Assembly (NCBI RefSeq): GCF_025602895.1
Contig: NW_026516469.1
Coordinates: 1-36,256 of the forward strand
Direction: 5' to 3'
From: Polychytrium aggregatum
Taxonomy: Eukaryota; Chytridiomycota; Chytridiomycetes; Polychytriales
Length of the DNA: 36,256 bases
Under the pieces are notes generated by a model that was not told the DNA's origin, ran no database searches, and saw only the letters and a list, made by a program, of their open reading frames with translations. The position numbers and the translations under genes are program-made. Shown here piece by piece: positions 36,159-36,256 of the stretch (position 1 is its first letter; the number at the start of each line of letters is the position of its first letter).

Positions 36159-36256
36159 CTGAATATCGCGGTTGCATCGGGACAGTCGCAGAGTAAGCAA
36201 GATTCGACACAGTGCCGCACTGCCCATTATCCATCAACAGCTGCGAATGTCGCCGT

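Overview
The window looks like nuclear DNA of an early-diverging fungus, most likely a chytrid. Protein-coding genes on both strands are split by short introns (about 76 to 480 bp) with GT(A/G)AG-type donors and CAG/TAG acceptors. The gene set is fungal: TRAPP subunit Bet5, splicing factor Cwc2 in its fungal form, a Swi6/Cdc10-like ankyrin protein, an Ade8-type GAR transformylase and an Scj1-like Hsp40. Two features point away from Dikarya: a mitochondrial methylmalonyl-CoA epimerase and decayed Fanzor (eukaryotic TnpB relative) elements. All gene models were spliced by hand; in every spliced gene except the Hsp40 the exon lengths sum to an intact frame.

Layout. 1-252 (-): N-terminus of an unknown secreted or membrane protein that runs off the window. 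853-2610 (-): mitochondrial branched-chain aminotransferase. 3336-4026 (-): Bet5. 4135-5849 (+): Fanzor element 1, broken. 6032-7149 (-): methylmalonyl-CoA epimerase. 7744-10361 (+): Cwc2, nine exons. 11281-17305 (-): an undescribed 11-exon gene for a 1316-residue membrane protein with a BAG-like helical region and a very repetitive tail; most of its early introns carry their own minisatellite. 17306-20421: repeat-rich DNA with no convincing gene. 20422-24394 (-): Swi6-like ankyrin protein. 26152-29392 (-): a protein with three Myb/SANT-like repeats. 30657-31924 (-): Fanzor element 2, truncated. 32038-32640 (+): GAR transformylase. 33170-34238 (+): EF-hand protein. About 34340-34475 (+): probable third Fanzor relic. 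34590-36158 and beyond (-): Scj1-like Hsp40, 5' end outside the window.

The most unusual biology is in three places. First, the two Fanzor elements share a 321-bp 5' module at about 97% identity without indels, although their nuclease C-termini are only about 60% identical. In both cases the outer end of the module lies about 110 bp upstream of the start codon of a divergently transcribed housekeeping gene (BET5, ADE8). Second, the three-SANT gene has six introns, all in phase 2, two associated with each repeat, which is a fossil of domain duplication. Third, the BAG-like gene has ten introns, all in phase 0, and contains a tandem exon-intron-exon duplication.

Metabolically the genes are mixed housekeeping functions (branched-chain amino acid and propionyl-CoA catabolism, purine synthesis, splicing, vesicle tethering, ER folding, cell-cycle transcription) and there is no operon-like logic.
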